Positions 35,430-43,674 of a stretch of DNA of 50,341 bases are shown here, in pieces (positions within the stretch are counted from its first letter, which is position 1; each line of letters begins with the position of its first letter). Below the pieces are notes generated by a model that did no database searches, was not told the origin of the DNA, and worked only from the letters and a program-made list of their open reading frames with translations. This stretch comes from Methanolobus sp. (GTDB lineage Archaea; Halobacteriota; Methanosarcinia; Methanosarcinales; Methanosarcinaceae): positions 1-50,341 of the forward strand of contig JARVGJ010000017.1 in assembly GCA_029762595.1 (NCBI GenBank). The letters run 5' to 3'. A program made the position numbers and the translations under genes.

Positions 35430-35831
35430 TTAGTATTCCTTCATTAATTTTGAAACAATTGGAAGGTCTGCTTCAGCCCAATCTAATGATGATAACCCTT
35501 CTGAATTTAACCATTTGAAATCAATATGTTCTTTCAAATTCAAATCTAAATTTGAAGCACGACATATAAAACTGTGCATAGTAATACTAAAATCAGGATA
35601 TTGATGCCTTACTGTTAAAAAATCCTTTTCTATTTTTATGTTCATATCCAGTTCTTCCAATAATTCACGCTTTAATGCTTGCTTTTTTGTTTCACCAGAT
35701 TTCATTTTACCACCAGGAAATTCATACTTTAAAGAAATATAATCGTACTTTCCATAATCTCTTTGAACACATAGAATTTTGTCATCATTCATGACTATTG
35801 CTGCAACTACGTTATAATGTTTCATTTGCAT
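35430..35831 (-). CDS. MutT-like NUDIX hydrolase
   Basis: The 133-residue protein cleaves nucleoside diphosphate-X bonds, probably of (d)NTPs. The NUDIX box reads GKMKSGETKKQALKRELLEE, followed by LDM; the usual late Gly is Asp, as in several MutT-like dNTP pyrophosphohydrolases. Its N-terminus (VVAAIVMNDDKILCVQRDYG) resembles the 8-oxo-dGTP/CTP hydrolase group. AGGA lies six bases before the ATG, and a TATATAAAT element lies about 40 bases upstream. Its TAA is one base from the ATG of the PLD-helicase gene, so the two are co-translated. It is the only intact member of that pair, which suggests a nucleotide-related role in a defence unit. Confidence 0.88.
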   Translation of the reverse strand: MQMKHYNVVAAIVMNDDKILCVQRDYGKYDYISLKYEFPGGKMKSGETKKQALKRELLEELDMNIKIEKDFLTVRHQYPDFSITMHSFICRASNLDLNLKEHIDFKWLNSEGLSSLDWAEADLPIVSKLMKEY

Positions 35832-36208
35832 TTTACATCCTAGTAAATATAAATATGATAATTAATTTATATATTTTTTTTAAAAATCGAGTTTCTTTAG
35901 TTCACTCAGATTAGAGTATGTCTTCAAAATTTGCTTCATATCATAGTCTGTCAAAATTCTTTAATTACATATTTTTTCACATAATGCACTATAACTTACT
36001 ATGCTCCCACATTTCAATAATCTCAATTAGAAGCGCAATCCAATTCTTCAACTTTTTCTCAACATTATATTGTTGCAAACAATACTAATAATTGCCAACT
36101 CTTTTCCTCATCAAAAGTCTGGTGAAATCCAAGCTTGCCACACACCACACACTATGCCGGTAAGAAATAAATCCAATACCCCCTCTATATCCCTTTGTAG
36201 TGATCACC
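35832..36208. other. AT-rich interval, nothing recognised
   Basis: About 370 bases without a convincing gene lie between the divergent NUDIX and methyltransferase genes. The left end holds the TATA element of the NUDIX gene (minus strand, around 35866-35875). I see no tRNA, repeat or insertion end in the remainder. Confidence 0.45.
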
Positions 36209-36766
36209 ATGCTCCACACCAACCCCCACGTCTGCCCCGCAGCAATATCAGGCATCCTGGATAATCGTGTACGCAGGTGGCTGCAGGATCCCCGTAAAAT
36301 CCATGTGCCTTATGTGGAGGAAGGGATGGAAGTGCTGGAGGTCGGGTGCGGACCGGGGTTCTTCACGGGGGAGCTGGCGCGGATGGTGGGGGAGAAGGGG
36401 AAGGTTGTGGCGGTGGACCTGCAGGAGGAGATGCTGCGCAAAGTAAGGGAGAAGATCAGGGGGTCCGGGCTTGAGGGGAGGATCGTGCTGCACAGGTGTG
36501 AGGAGGACAGGCTGGGGGTATCGGGGAGTTTTGATCTTGTGTTCCTGTTCTATGTGGTCCATGAGGTGGCGGATAAGAGAGGGCTTTTCAGGCAACTTCA
36601 GGGGCTGCTTAAGGACGGAGGGGTGGTCTATCTGGCAGAGCCGCCCATACATGTTTCCGGGAGGACGTTTGAAAGGATACTTGGGGTTGCACAGGATGCG
36701 GGGTTTGAGATTATGGACAGGCCCTGGAGTTTTCCTGACAAGGTGGCGGTGCTGAAAAAGCTGTAG
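36209..36766 (+). CDS. class I SAM-dependent methyltransferase
   Basis: The protein is about 185 residues from ATG 36209 (GTGAT upstream). It is a Rossmann-type methyltransferase: motif I VLEVGCGPGFFTGELA, the acidic residue in VVAVDLQEEML, motif IV FDLVFLFYVVHEV and a post-motif LLKDGGVVYLAEP. Length suits a small-molecule (UbiE/UPF0020-like) enzyme; the substrate is unknown. It is markedly more GC-rich than its AT-rich surroundings. It converges on a hicBA module 40 bases away. Parts of this gene recur at 37754-37852 in the same order, so it belongs to a duplicated block. Confidence 0.85.
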   Translation: MLHTNPHVCPAAISGILDNRVRRWLQDPRKIHVPYVEEGMEVLEVGCGPGFFTGELARMVGEKGKVVAVDLQEEMLRKVREKIRGSGLEGRIVLHRCEEDRLGVSGSFDLVFLFYVVHEVADKRGLFRQLQGLLKDGGVVYLAEPPIHVSGRTFERILGVAQDAGFEIMDRPWSFPDKVAVLKKL

Positions 36767-36803
36767 GATGATTATCTATCTGTTTTAGATGGGTGACTTA
36801 TGG

Positions 36804-37027
36804 TCATCTTTCATTCAAAAAGTCTTCAAGCGATACATGTGCTTGTTTAAGTATACTATTCAATGTGCCCTTTTTCAGAGGGTCATGTAAAGGTACGGTC
36901 ACGGTGTCATGTCCGCGTTGAAGGAACACGTGACTACCTTTTTGCCTAACAACTACAAAACCAAGTTTCACCAGGATCTTGATAGCCTTCCGGCCGAAAT
37001 TACAGGAATCTCAGGCACTTGCAACAT
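36804..37027 (-). pseudogene. hicA: hicA toxin gene, frameshifted
   Basis: The minus strand reads MLQVPEIPVISAG in one frame and then KAIKILVKLGF, RQKGSHVFLQRG, HDTVTVPLHDPLKKGTLNSI and FLNER-stop in the next. This is a HicA mRNA-interferase (double-stranded-RNA-binding-like fold) with its catalytic His in the GSH motif. The two parts are separated by loss of one base near 36997-37000 (the run GCCGGAAGGC). The total length is 224 bases, two more than a multiple of three. No start codon precedes the second part in its own frame, so the toxin is inactive unless the ribosome shifts. Its start overlaps the hicB stop. Confidence 0.8.
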
Positions 37028-37217
37028 CAACCTTTGCAATCTCGCCAAGTACTCTTGCCTGCTCTTCAGTGACCTCAAGCACCAGTTCAATGGCCTCTTT
37101 GATGTTCTCAAGGGCTTCTTCCCTTGTATCTCCTTCACTGATCGCTGCGGGTAGTTCGAGGCAACGTGCAGTGTATCCACCTTCTTCTGCAGCCTCAAGG
37201 ACTATTGTGTACTCCAT
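37011..37217 (-). CDS. hicB: HicB-family antitoxin
   Basis: The 68-residue protein has the HicB partial RNase-H-like fold: YTIVLEAAEEGGYTARCLELPAAISEGDT, then REEALENIKEAIELVLE. It is the short form without a C-terminal DNA-binding domain. It precedes and overlaps hicA, which is the less common hicBA order. The hicA reading frame is broken, so this antitoxin probably has no toxin to bind locally. A truncated copy of this gene lies at 37890-38033. Confidence 0.85.
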   Translation of the reverse strand: MEYTIVLEAAEEGGYTARCLELPAAISEGDTREEALENIKEAIELVLEVTEEQARVLGEIAKVDVASA

Positions 37218-37326
37218 GAATACCCATTAGACGTTTTTGTATATTAAATTGATTTTACTGCGAGTGCATTTTTGCGAAATGTATTCTATAGGTGATTACA
37301 AACATTCTTTCGGTGTAGTCAGCTGT

Positions 37327-37497
37327 TCATTTCATGCCCTTGCGATACTGCTCCACCAGAAACTCCGGCATATCCTTGAGCTTGTCCTCGCTGGAATAAC
37401 TCTGAAGGCAGTGATAATACCTGCCCCTGTCCGTAAACAGTATATTGATTGGCGGGCAGCCATTCTCCGCATCCTTGGACTTTGTGTTCTAAAAGAA
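37327..37497 (-). pseudogene. remnant of an unidentified gene
   Basis: A minus-strand frame without a start codon reads CPPINILFTDRGRYYHCLQS and continues with SEDKLKDMPEFLVEQYRKGMK to TGA at 37329-37327. It is closed upstream by TAG. The composition is coding-like and charged, so it is probably the C-terminal end of a lost gene. I do not recognise the family. Confidence 0.35.
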
Positions 37498-37538
37498 CTC
37501 AATTCAATGCATTGGACAATATCGTAAAGCCAGCCTCC

Positions 37539-37727
37539 TTAACGATAACCTTTCCTTTTCGCAAGAACGATGTCATCGGGCGTTATTTCTGAAAACAAAG
37601 AATGAGTTATCGTTAACTTTACGATTGAACGATAATTCCTCTGTAATGAAAAAAGACTATCAAGGGAATCATCCATGTCTTGATTTATCGTTAACCTCAA
37701 ATTAAGGATTTTAGTTAACGATAAATC
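37539..37727. repeat. cluster of GTTAACGATAA repeats in alternating orientation
   Basis: Copies: TTAACGATAACC (37539), GTTATCGTTAAC (37606), GAACGATAATTCC (37627), GATTTATCGTTAAC (37682-37695) and GTTAACGATAAATC (37714-37727). The last two form a perfect 14-bp inverted repeat with an 18-base spacer. A looser relative occurs near 41346-41385. The elements could be binding sites for a regulator, ends of a small non-autonomous element or hairpins of a processed RNA. Confidence 0.6.
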
Positions 37728-37753
37728 CGGAATATGGCATATCCTTAACTTAT

Positions 37754-37852
37754 CGGTAGACATGCAGGAGGGGATGCTGCGCAAAGTAAGGGAGAAGATC
37801 AGGGGCTCGGGAGTTTTCCTGACAAGGTGGCGGTGTTAAAGAGAGTTTAAAA
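37754..37852 (+). pseudogene. truncated second copy of the methyltransferase gene
   Basis: From about 37754, with CGGTAGACATGCAGGAG, the DNA matches 36411 onward through the AAGTAAGGGAGAAGATCAGG segment. It then jumps at about 37807 to sequence matching 36729 onward (GTTTTCCTGACAAGGTGGC) up to the end of the gene. Roughly 255 bases of the middle are missing. It is a deletion remnant and keeps the orientation of the intact gene relative to hicB. Confidence 0.75.
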
Positions 37853-37889
37853 TGAGTATTGTGGGCCAATTGCCTGCTCTTCAGTGACC

Positions 37890-38033
37890 TCAGGCAACCA
37901 GTTCAATGGCCTCTTTGATGTTCTCAAGGGCATCTTCGCTTGTATCTCCTTCACTGATCGCTGCGGGTAGTTCGAGGCAACGTGCAGTGTATCCGCCCTC
38001 TTCTGCTGTTTCAAGAACTATTGTGTACTCCAT
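37890..38033 (-). pseudogene. truncated second copy of hicB
   Basis: The first 45 codons are nearly identical to hicB at 37217 (YTIVLETAEEGGYTARCLEL, then ISEGDTSEDALEN). After IELV a one-base change in length (GGCAACCAG against GCACCAG in the intact copy) throws the frame into TGA at 37892-37890. The product would be 47 residues. Traces of the original 3' part continue to about 37866. There is no hicA behind it. Confidence 0.8.
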
Positions 38034-38142
38034 GCTCATTCACCAGTAGCTCCGGCACATTAAATAGATCTGCAGCGAAAAGGCAGCGAAGTAATGTATC
38101 GTCTTCGTGGATGGCTGCGTTGTCCTTAGCATGTTAATGTTT

Positions 38143-40077
38143 TTAGCAGTCCTGGAGCAGATCGCCTTTGTCCGATGTCTCTGCCTGCCCAATATGGGGC
38201 AGTTTTCCAAGCCTTGCGGTGAACCAGAACTCAGAACCCTTGCCCAGCTCGCTGTTCACGCCTATCTCTCCATCCATCAGGTTAACCAGTTGTCTGGAAA
38301 TGGCCAGTCCAAGACCGGTGCCCCCGAATTTGCGGGTGTTTGAGGTGTCCGCCTGGGTGAACTTATCAAATATCATACCAGTCTTCTCCTCTGGGATACC
38401 TATGCCTGTGTCACGCACTAAAAAGCGAAGCAAGACCGCATCATCGTATTGGGATTCCACTGATACTTCGATTGTCACCTCACCCTCGGTGGTGAACTTG
38501 ATGGCATTTCCAGTCAGGTTGGTCAGGATCTGGAGAAGACGTTTATGGTCACCACAAAGCAGCCGGGGGACATCGGTGTCAATGTTGCAGGATAGTCCCA
38601 GGCTTCTGGAATATGCACGAGGGGACATGGTATTGACAAATTCTCCCAGCAGGCCACGGATATCAAGATCAAGTAGCTCCAGTTCCAGTTTGCCTGCCTC
38701 TATCTTAGAGAAGTCAAGTATGTCGTTGATAATTTCCAGTAGTGATCTTCCGCTTTTCTGAACCAACTCTGTATAATGCCGCTGCTTCTCATTCAACTCC
38801 CCTTCAAGCAGCAGTTCTGTAAAGCCGATAACCCCATTCATTGGGGTACGAAGCTCATGGCTCATGATGGCAAGGAATTCTGACTTGGCCATATTGGCAG
38901 ACTCGGCGTTTTCCTTTGCCTTTACAAGCTCCGCCTCTGTGCGTTTACGTTCGCTGATCTCCTGCTGCAGCTCTTCGTTAATTTTCATAAGATCTGCAGT
39001 GCGCTCAGCTACAAGTTCCTCCAGATGTGCCTTATGCTCTTTCAGCGCCTCCTCAGCCTGCATGCGCTCAGTGACATCACGCATCATGATCAGGTTTCCA
39101 AGATGCCTTCCCCTGGAATTGTTGATCGGAGTATTTGTCCTGTAATATACATTTTTTTTAATGCTAATGTGGCTCTTACCATCACTTGGGGAGAATATGT
39201 CTTTATAATGAACAGAATCCCTATATACAGAATCATCACCACGCCTTGGTTCTGTTCTTAGTCGCAGCAGTTTGCGGGCCGGCTTGTTAGCATTGATCAT
39301 CCTTGCATTTGAGTCAAGAACAAATATCCCATCCGGGATATGATTGAACATAACATCAAAAGCAAAAGGCGTTATATCAAAAAGTTTAGTTGTAGCGATC
39401 CCTAATGTAAATATGATCAAAGTGCACACAAGTGCCAGAGGTGTAAGGTCAATAAACCCGAGAGGACGTAAACCTGTTATATACAGGGCGTTTGCAACAA
39501 TGGGAAATATCCATCCTGCCAAAAATAAAAAAATAGGTAAGCGGTCAGATCCCAGCACTTTAAAGAACATGCTGGCTAACATCAAAAAACCCAGGGTCAA
39601 AGCAATGTATGAATAAACAGCATGGAACCACCAAAGGGGGCCATACTCTATCTGGAGGAATGCAAAACCATGGGAGAATACAAGCTCAACCGATGTGAAA
39701 AAAAGGTGATGCACACCATTTGTAGCATGCATTATCATGGAAAACAACGGAACTATGAACAAAAGCATAATGTTATGCGAAGTTAACCAGTCATCATTAC
39801 CTGAATAACGGGCTGCGAAAAGAAGCCAGAAAACAGGAATTGTAGTAATGCCAATATAACATAATACTACAAATACTTTCATATGTGTAAAATTTGTAGA
39901 TAGAAGCTCCATTCCAGAGAAAAACGTCCAAATCGCAGCACCTGCCATCAGAAATGATAGGTGCAGGACCGCCTCATTATACCTGCGTTTCCATGCGTAG
40001 AAAGAAAGGAATACAGCTAAGATCGATGCCCCTACCATCAATAAGCTTAATGTCAGATGCAGTTGCGTAAGGTCCAT
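38143..40077 (-). CDS. 7TM sensor histidine kinase with PAS domain
   Basis: The 644-residue kinase has an N-terminal seven-helix membrane domain of the histidine kinase N-7TM type (about residues 1-225: [19 protein letters not shown] to [11 protein letters not shown]). A PAS domain follows (about 235-345, [19 protein letters not shown]), then a coiled coil (345-395). A HisKA domain carries the phosphorylated His407 in [11 protein letters not shown], and the HATPase domain carries [23 protein letters not shown] and GGTGLGLAI. The C-terminus ends soon after the catalytic domain, whereas bacterial homologues with this HisKA subtype often continue into a receiver domain. No response regulator is adjacent. 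The ligand is unknown. Confidence 0.92.
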   Translation of the reverse strand: MDLTQLHLTLSLLMVGASILAVFLSFYAWKRRYNEAVLHLSFLMAGAAIWTFFSGMELLSTNFTHMKVFVVLCYIGITTIPVFWLLFAARYSGNDDWLTSHNIMLLFIVPLFSMIMHATNGVHHLFFTSVELVFSHGFAFLQIEYGPLWWFHAVYSYIALTLGFLMLASMFFKVLGSDRLPIFLFLAGWIFPIVANALYITGLRPLGFIDLTPLALVCTLIIFTLGIATTKLFDITPFAFDVMFNHIPDGIFVLDSNARMINANKPARKLLRLRTEPRRGDDSVYRDSVHYKDIFSPSDGKSHISIKKNVYYRTNTPINNSRGRHLGNLIMMRDVTERMQAEEALKEHKAHLEELVAERTADLMKINEELQQEISERKRTEAELVKAKENAESANMAKSEFLAIMSHELRTPMNGVIGFTELLLEGELNEKQRHYTELVQKSGRSLLEIINDILDFSKIEAGKLELELLDLDIRGLLGEFVNTMSPRAYSRSLGLSCNIDTDVPRLLCGDHKRLLQILTNLTGNAIKFTTEGEVTIEVSVESQYDDAVLLRFLVRDTGIGIPEEKTGMIFDKFTQADTSNTRKFGGTGLGLAISRQLVNLMDGEIGVNSELGKGSEFWFTARLGKLPHIGQAETSDKGDLLQDC

Positions 40078-40189
40078 GTTTGCTCTGAGTAGAAGTTCTA
40101 TTATGTGATCAAATGCTGAATAAAACTTAGTAAGTTATTTCAGGCAGCAATAATATTATATTAATATTTTATAATATACTTTAGTACTA
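40078..40189. other. divergent promoter region
   Basis: An AT-rich stretch lies between the kinase and the genes at 40190 onward. A TATA-like TTTTATAATATAC lies at about 40166-40178, roughly 20 bases before the candidate small ORF. Nothing else is recognised. Confidence 0.4.
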
Positions 40190-40366
40190 ATGATATATAA
40201 AAAATCTTCTCCGGGCCAGGCAGTTAGATCATTCTGGCAGCATGTGCAGGACTTATTCTTGTGGGCAGAAGAAACGTTTTCCCAGCAAAACCGTGTCTTT
40301 GGAGAAGAATGGAACCTGAGCGCTTACTTAACCTTTATCACATATAATGACCTACAAAATATTTAG
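40190..40366 (+). CDS. candidate small protein upstream of mntA
   Basis: A 58-codon frame (MIYKKSSPGQAVRSFWQHV to TYNDLQNI) starts about 20 bases after a TATA-like element, which would fit a leaderless transcript, and ends 25 bases before mntA. The composition is protein-like and rich in aromatic residues (FWQHVQDLFLWAEETFSQQN). It has no ribosome binding site and no recognised family. It could be a genuine small component of the toxin-antitoxin locus, or a remnant of an older gene. Confidence 0.4.
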   Translation: MIYKKSSPGQAVRSFWQHVQDLFLWAEETFSQQNRVFGEEWNLSAYLTFITYNDLQNI

Positions 40367-40390
40367 AAGAACACCTATCAAGTGACCCCA

Positions 40391-40837
40391 ATGAACGCAC
40401 AGAACCCAATTCCTCAAAAAGAACAGCTTCTCCCCCTCCTGCGTGAATTCTTCCGGGCAGAGGAGTGCGTGGAGCTTGCATATCTTTTCGGCTCGCTTGC
40501 TGAGGGGAAAGGCGGGGCTCTCAGTGACATCGATATAGGCGTCTATCTGTCCGGCACGCTGACAAAGGCTGATAGGGGTCGTAAGCGCATTGAGCTGATT
40601 GGCAGGCTCATGTCCCTCCTCAGGAGTGACAGGGTCGATCTGGTGCTGATCAATGATGTTTCACCGGTGCTTAAATTCGAGATAATACGGCCAAATGTCC
40701 TGCTATTTGAAAGGGACCCTGACCTGAAAGTGGACGTGGAGCAGCGTATCATGTCGGTGTACCTGGACTGGAAATACTATGAGGACCGCATGAATCAACA
40801 TCTTCTCAAAAGGATAATGGAAAAGGGACTGACCTGA
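40391..40837 (+). CDS. mntA: MntA-type nucleotidyltransferase antitoxin
   Basis: The minimal nucleotidyltransferase is about 148 residues from ATG 40391 (GTGA upstream); a GTG at 40382 is possible. The catalytic motif GSX10DXD is intact in YLFGSLAEGKGGALSDIDIG. In the HepT-MntA system this enzyme transfers AMP units to a tyrosine of the HepT toxin and so neutralises it. The stop codon is followed at once by the hepT start, the usual gene pair. It lies in the accessory region with hicBA and the PLD-helicase gene. Confidence 0.9.
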   Translation: MNAQNPIPQKEQLLPLLREFFRAEECVELAYLFGSLAEGKGGALSDIDIGVYLSGTLTKADRGRKRIELIGRLMSLLRSDRVDLVLINDVSPVLKFEIIRPNVLLFERDPDLKVDVEQRIMSVYLDWKYYEDRMNQHLLKRIMEKGLT

Positions 40838-41257
40838 ATGGATGGTAACGACAAAATACTCCGGAAACTTAACTTCATGCAAAAATGCGTGAGTTATCTG
40901 AAGTCGGTGGATGCGGACAGCTTTGAACTGGAAAAAAATTACCAGCTGCGTAGTGCTGTCGAACGTAATTTCCAGCTTGCCATTGAAAGTGCAATAGACA
41001 TCGGTGAGATGATAATCTCCAGGGAAGGGTTCGAAAGGCCCGAAATATATCGGAGTGTGTTCCTTATATTAGGCAAGCACGGGATCATTCCCCCGGAGTT
41101 TGCAGAAGGCTTCGCTCAGGCAGCAGGTTTCAGGAATGTACTGGTCCATATCTATGAAGAAATGGATATCGATATCCTGCATATGTTCCTGACAGAAAGG
41201 TTAGAGGATTTTGATGAGTTTGCCAGGCATACTGCCAGGTATCTAAGCAGGGAATAA
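40838..41257 (+). CDS. hepT: HepT-type HEPN ribonuclease toxin
   Basis: The 139-residue all-helical HEPN protein (formerly DUF86) carries the RX4HXY motif intact in FRNVLVHIYEE: catalytic Arg and His plus the Tyr that MntA modifies. The preceding helix SAVERNFQLAIESAIDIGEMI is typical of the family. It starts directly after the mntA stop. With MntA it forms a complete type VII toxin-antitoxin pair. Both catalytic motifs are intact, unlike the broken hicA nearby. Confidence 0.92.
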   Translation: MDGNDKILRKLNFMQKCVSYLKSVDADSFELEKNYQLRSAVERNFQLAIESAIDIGEMIISREGFERPEIYRSVFLILGKHGIIPPEFAEGFAQAAGFRNVLVHIYEEMDIDILHMFLTERLEDFDEFARHTARYLSRE

Positions 41258-41400
41258 TGAATCGCTCTTTTTGCGCAACCAAGTTACACGCCCCCAAATA
41301 TCGACGCTTGAAGGCTGATCCATTCTAATTTTATTTCAATCCACAATTAACGATTTCAGTAATGATAAGTCCGCAATATTGCATACGCTGACCTGGTGGC

Positions 41401-41437
41401 AGGTGACCATATTCTATATAGCATTCTGTGGTCACCT
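41401..41437. repeat. 9-bp inverted repeat between hepT and the dikinase gene
   Basis: AGGTGACCA (41401-41409) and TGGTCACCT (41429-41437) form a perfect stem around 19 bases, between convergent genes. On the minus strand the second arm supplies GGAGGTGA, seven bases before an ATG that opens a 22-codon frame. This may be a terminator, or the start of a lost gene. Confidence 0.5.
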
Positions 41438-41463
41438 CCGGTTCTTTTAAAGCACGTAAATGC

Positions 41464-43674
41464 TCACTTTCTCCTTATGGTGACTATACCCAGGTAACCA
41501 TCGACTGTCAGCTCATCACCATTCCTTATTATCCCGGTGGCATCGGGTATGCCGGTAACACAGGGAATCCCGTATTCCCGTGCAATGATGGCCCCGTGTA
41601 TCAGCATACCACCCCTGCGCTCCACTATACCGCTCACAAGGGGGACTACAAAAGTCATATTAGGGTCAATGGCATCACATACCAGGATCTCCCCGGACCT
41701 CACTTTAAACAGATCATGTTTATCCACAATGACCCTGGCAATACCTGTAACAAGACCTTGCCCTGCAGGCTGTCCCTGTATCTGCCTCACATGCTCCTTA
41801 ATATCTAAAGCTTTATCCTCTTCCCTTTTCAGGGATCCTTTCACAGGAAGGTATTCATCATCGTTCAGTGCCTTGAGGATCTCATTCTCACTATAATCAT
41901 TTGTATTTGTATCTATATTTGTATCAAAGCCCTGCACCCTTATGGCAATCCTGTCCCTTGCCTCATTGAGGGATACAATATACTGATGCTCTATTCTCCC
42001 AAGATGTATGTTGTCATCATCACGCAGGCGGTAACTTGTGCGTCCCATATCAAGCAGTTCTCTGGCAAAGGCCTGCTCACTATCTGAAAAGGCTGAGATG
42101 AAGCTGTTTTCCATCTCTTCTTTATCCCCTTCTTTATCCCTCTCTTCATATTTTTCTTCCCTGCCCCTTTTCACAGCTTCCTTTCTGTCTGGACCAGATG
42201 CAAGTTCCACTATATGTCCTACCAGCTCTTCCCTGCTCTTAAAAATACCAGCATGCATGTAGTCCTGTGTAAAATCCTCAATTCTTTCCAGGAAAGCCCC
42301 TTCTGCCTTGCCATTCTTTGCCCTGTCCATCAGAGCACTATCCTGTCTGAGCATGTCCGCCAGCCTTTTTAGCTCCTCGTTCCTTTTCATGCTAAGCAGC
42401 CCGGAACCTGAAAGGAGTTCCATGAACTCGTATGGGTCTGAAGGTCTTATCACATCGTTGTAGACCTGTGCGAACAATCTCATCCCATGGGCAAAAGGGA
42501 TGAACTCATCAGTATATCTCTGCTTCCAGCTCTCATACAATCCCTTTCTTCTCAATATCTCTCTGCCAAGCTCATTGTCATCCATGCCCTGAAGATCCAC
42601 TGTTTGCAGGGCCTTGTAATCACTGATCATTTGCGGGATCAATTCATGCTCAACCCTTCTGCGAAGCTTTTGCAGGTCATCCACTGTCCTTCTGAGGGAC
42701 AGGTACCATACCTTCTCCTCATCTTTGCCGGTAGTTATGGGTCTTGACTGGAGGACATATATATCTTCATCCTTTATGGTCCACTCAATGTCCTGCGGCC
42801 CTTCAAAACTTCTCTCAAGTATCATGGCTATCTGATACAGTCTGTGAACCTCTTTTTCATCAAGGGGGACCATCTGTGCCAATTCATCTGGCATACTCTC
42901 AAGTACAGTACCCTTCTCCACAAGATGCACTATCTTCTCACGCCCCGAAGGTTCCTGGTAATCGATAATAGCGCCATCTTTCCTGTCAATTGTCCACCTG
43001 TCAGGTTCCAGGTCCCCATCAACAAGACCCTTGTTCAGCCCGTGTACAGCTTCAATGATCATCTGCTCATTATCATTTGGACTGCGGCTGAATATTATCC
43101 CGGATGCCTGACCTTCCATAAGCTCCTGTATGATAACTGCCATCCCGCTTTTTCCCACATCAAGGCCCAGCTCCTCCCTGTACAATAAGGCCGCATCAGA
43201 CCACAGGGATGCCCATACAAGTCTCACATGCTCTATTATGGGACCAGGGCCCCTTACATTGACATATGACTCATGCAGGCCGGCAAAGGAAGTGTTGCCC
43301 GAGTCCTCACCGGGGGCAGAGGACCTGACCACTACAGCCTTGTCATATAATAGCTCCCCTATGCCTGAAAGCAGTTCTTTTTCAAGCTCCTCTGGAATTG
43401 CTGTGTTAAGGAACATATTACGTATTCTAAGGGATGTATCCCACATCTCTTCCCAGCGCATGTCTGCCATATCCTTGCGGGAAAGCTCCATTATTATACT
43501 ATCCCTTATGTGGGTGGAATCAAGATATCTCTCATAAGCTGCTGTACTGATGCATGTAAATGGAGGGACCTGCAAATCCTCATTCATTAGCTTGTGAAGT
43601 GAAAGGGCCTTTGATCCAATAAGTTCCAGGCACCTTGTCTCTATTTCCTCCATATCTATGACATATCTCTTCAT
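41464..43674 (-). CDS. PEP-utilizing dikinase with rifampin-phosphotransferase-like domain order
   Basis: The 736-residue protein has an N-terminal ATP-grasp domain of the PPDK/PEP synthase type (about residues 1-320). Seen there are SKALSLHKLMNEDLQVPPFTC, VVRSSAPGEDSGNTSFAGLHE, SGIIFSRSP and YVLQSRPIT. A long helical middle region (about 325-630) follows, and then a C-terminal phosphohistidine swivel domain with the catalytic His in RRGGMLIHGAIIAREYGIP. PEP synthase has the His domain in the middle and a C-terminal barrel; that barrel is absent here. The order ATP-grasp, helical, His domain is that of rifampin phosphotransferase, which phosphorylates an acceptor bound by the middle domain. 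The acceptor is unknown. The ATG overlaps the PNPOx-like gene by four bases. Confidence 0.85.
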   Translation of the reverse strand: MKRYVIDMEEIETRCLELIGSKALSLHKLMNEDLQVPPFTCISTAAYERYLDSTHIRDSIIMELSRKDMADMRWEEMWDTSLRIRNMFLNTAIPEELEKELLSGIGELLYDKAVVVRSSAPGEDSGNTSFAGLHESYVNVRGPGPIIEHVRLVWASLWSDAALLYREELGLDVGKSGMAVIIQELMEGQASGIIFSRSPNDNEQMIIEAVHGLNKGLVDGDLEPDRWTIDRKDGAIIDYQEPSGREKIVHLVEKGTVLESMPDELAQMVPLDEKEVHRLYQIAMILERSFEGPQDIEWTIKDEDIYVLQSRPITTGKDEEKVWYLSLRRTVDDLQKLRRRVEHELIPQMISDYKALQTVDLQGMDDNELGREILRRKGLYESWKQRYTDEFIPFAHGMRLFAQVYNDVIRPSDPYEFMELLSGSGLLSMKRNEELKRLADMLRQDSALMDRAKNGKAEGAFLERIEDFTQDYMHAGIFKSREELVGHIVELASGPDRKEAVKRGREEKYEERDKEGDKEEMENSFISAFSDSEQAFARELLDMGRTSYRLRDDDNIHLGRIEHQYIVSLNEARDRIAIRVQGFDTNIDTNTNDYSENEILKALNDDEYLPVKGSLKREEDKALDIKEHVRQIQGQPAGQGLVTGIARVIVDKHDLFKVRSGEILVCDAIDPNMTFVVPLVSGIVERRGGMLIHGAIIAREYGIPCVTGIPDATGIIRNGDELTVDGYLGIVTIRRK

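Larger units (their letters stand above)
37218..37753. other. gene-poor stretch with inverted repeats between duplicated blocks
   Basis: This part of the interval between hicB and the histidine kinase holds a short gene remnant (37327-37497) and a cluster of GTTAACGATAA-type inverted repeats (37539-37727). There is no complete gene. Confidence 0.55.

Noticed and set aside
37539-37727. CRISPR array
   Set aside because: The repeats are only 11-14 bases, alternate in orientation and have irregular spacing; no cas genes are nearby.
41464-43674. Ordinary phosphoenolpyruvate synthase
   Set aside because: The phosphohistidine domain is at the C-terminus and the PEP-binding barrel that should follow it is absent.
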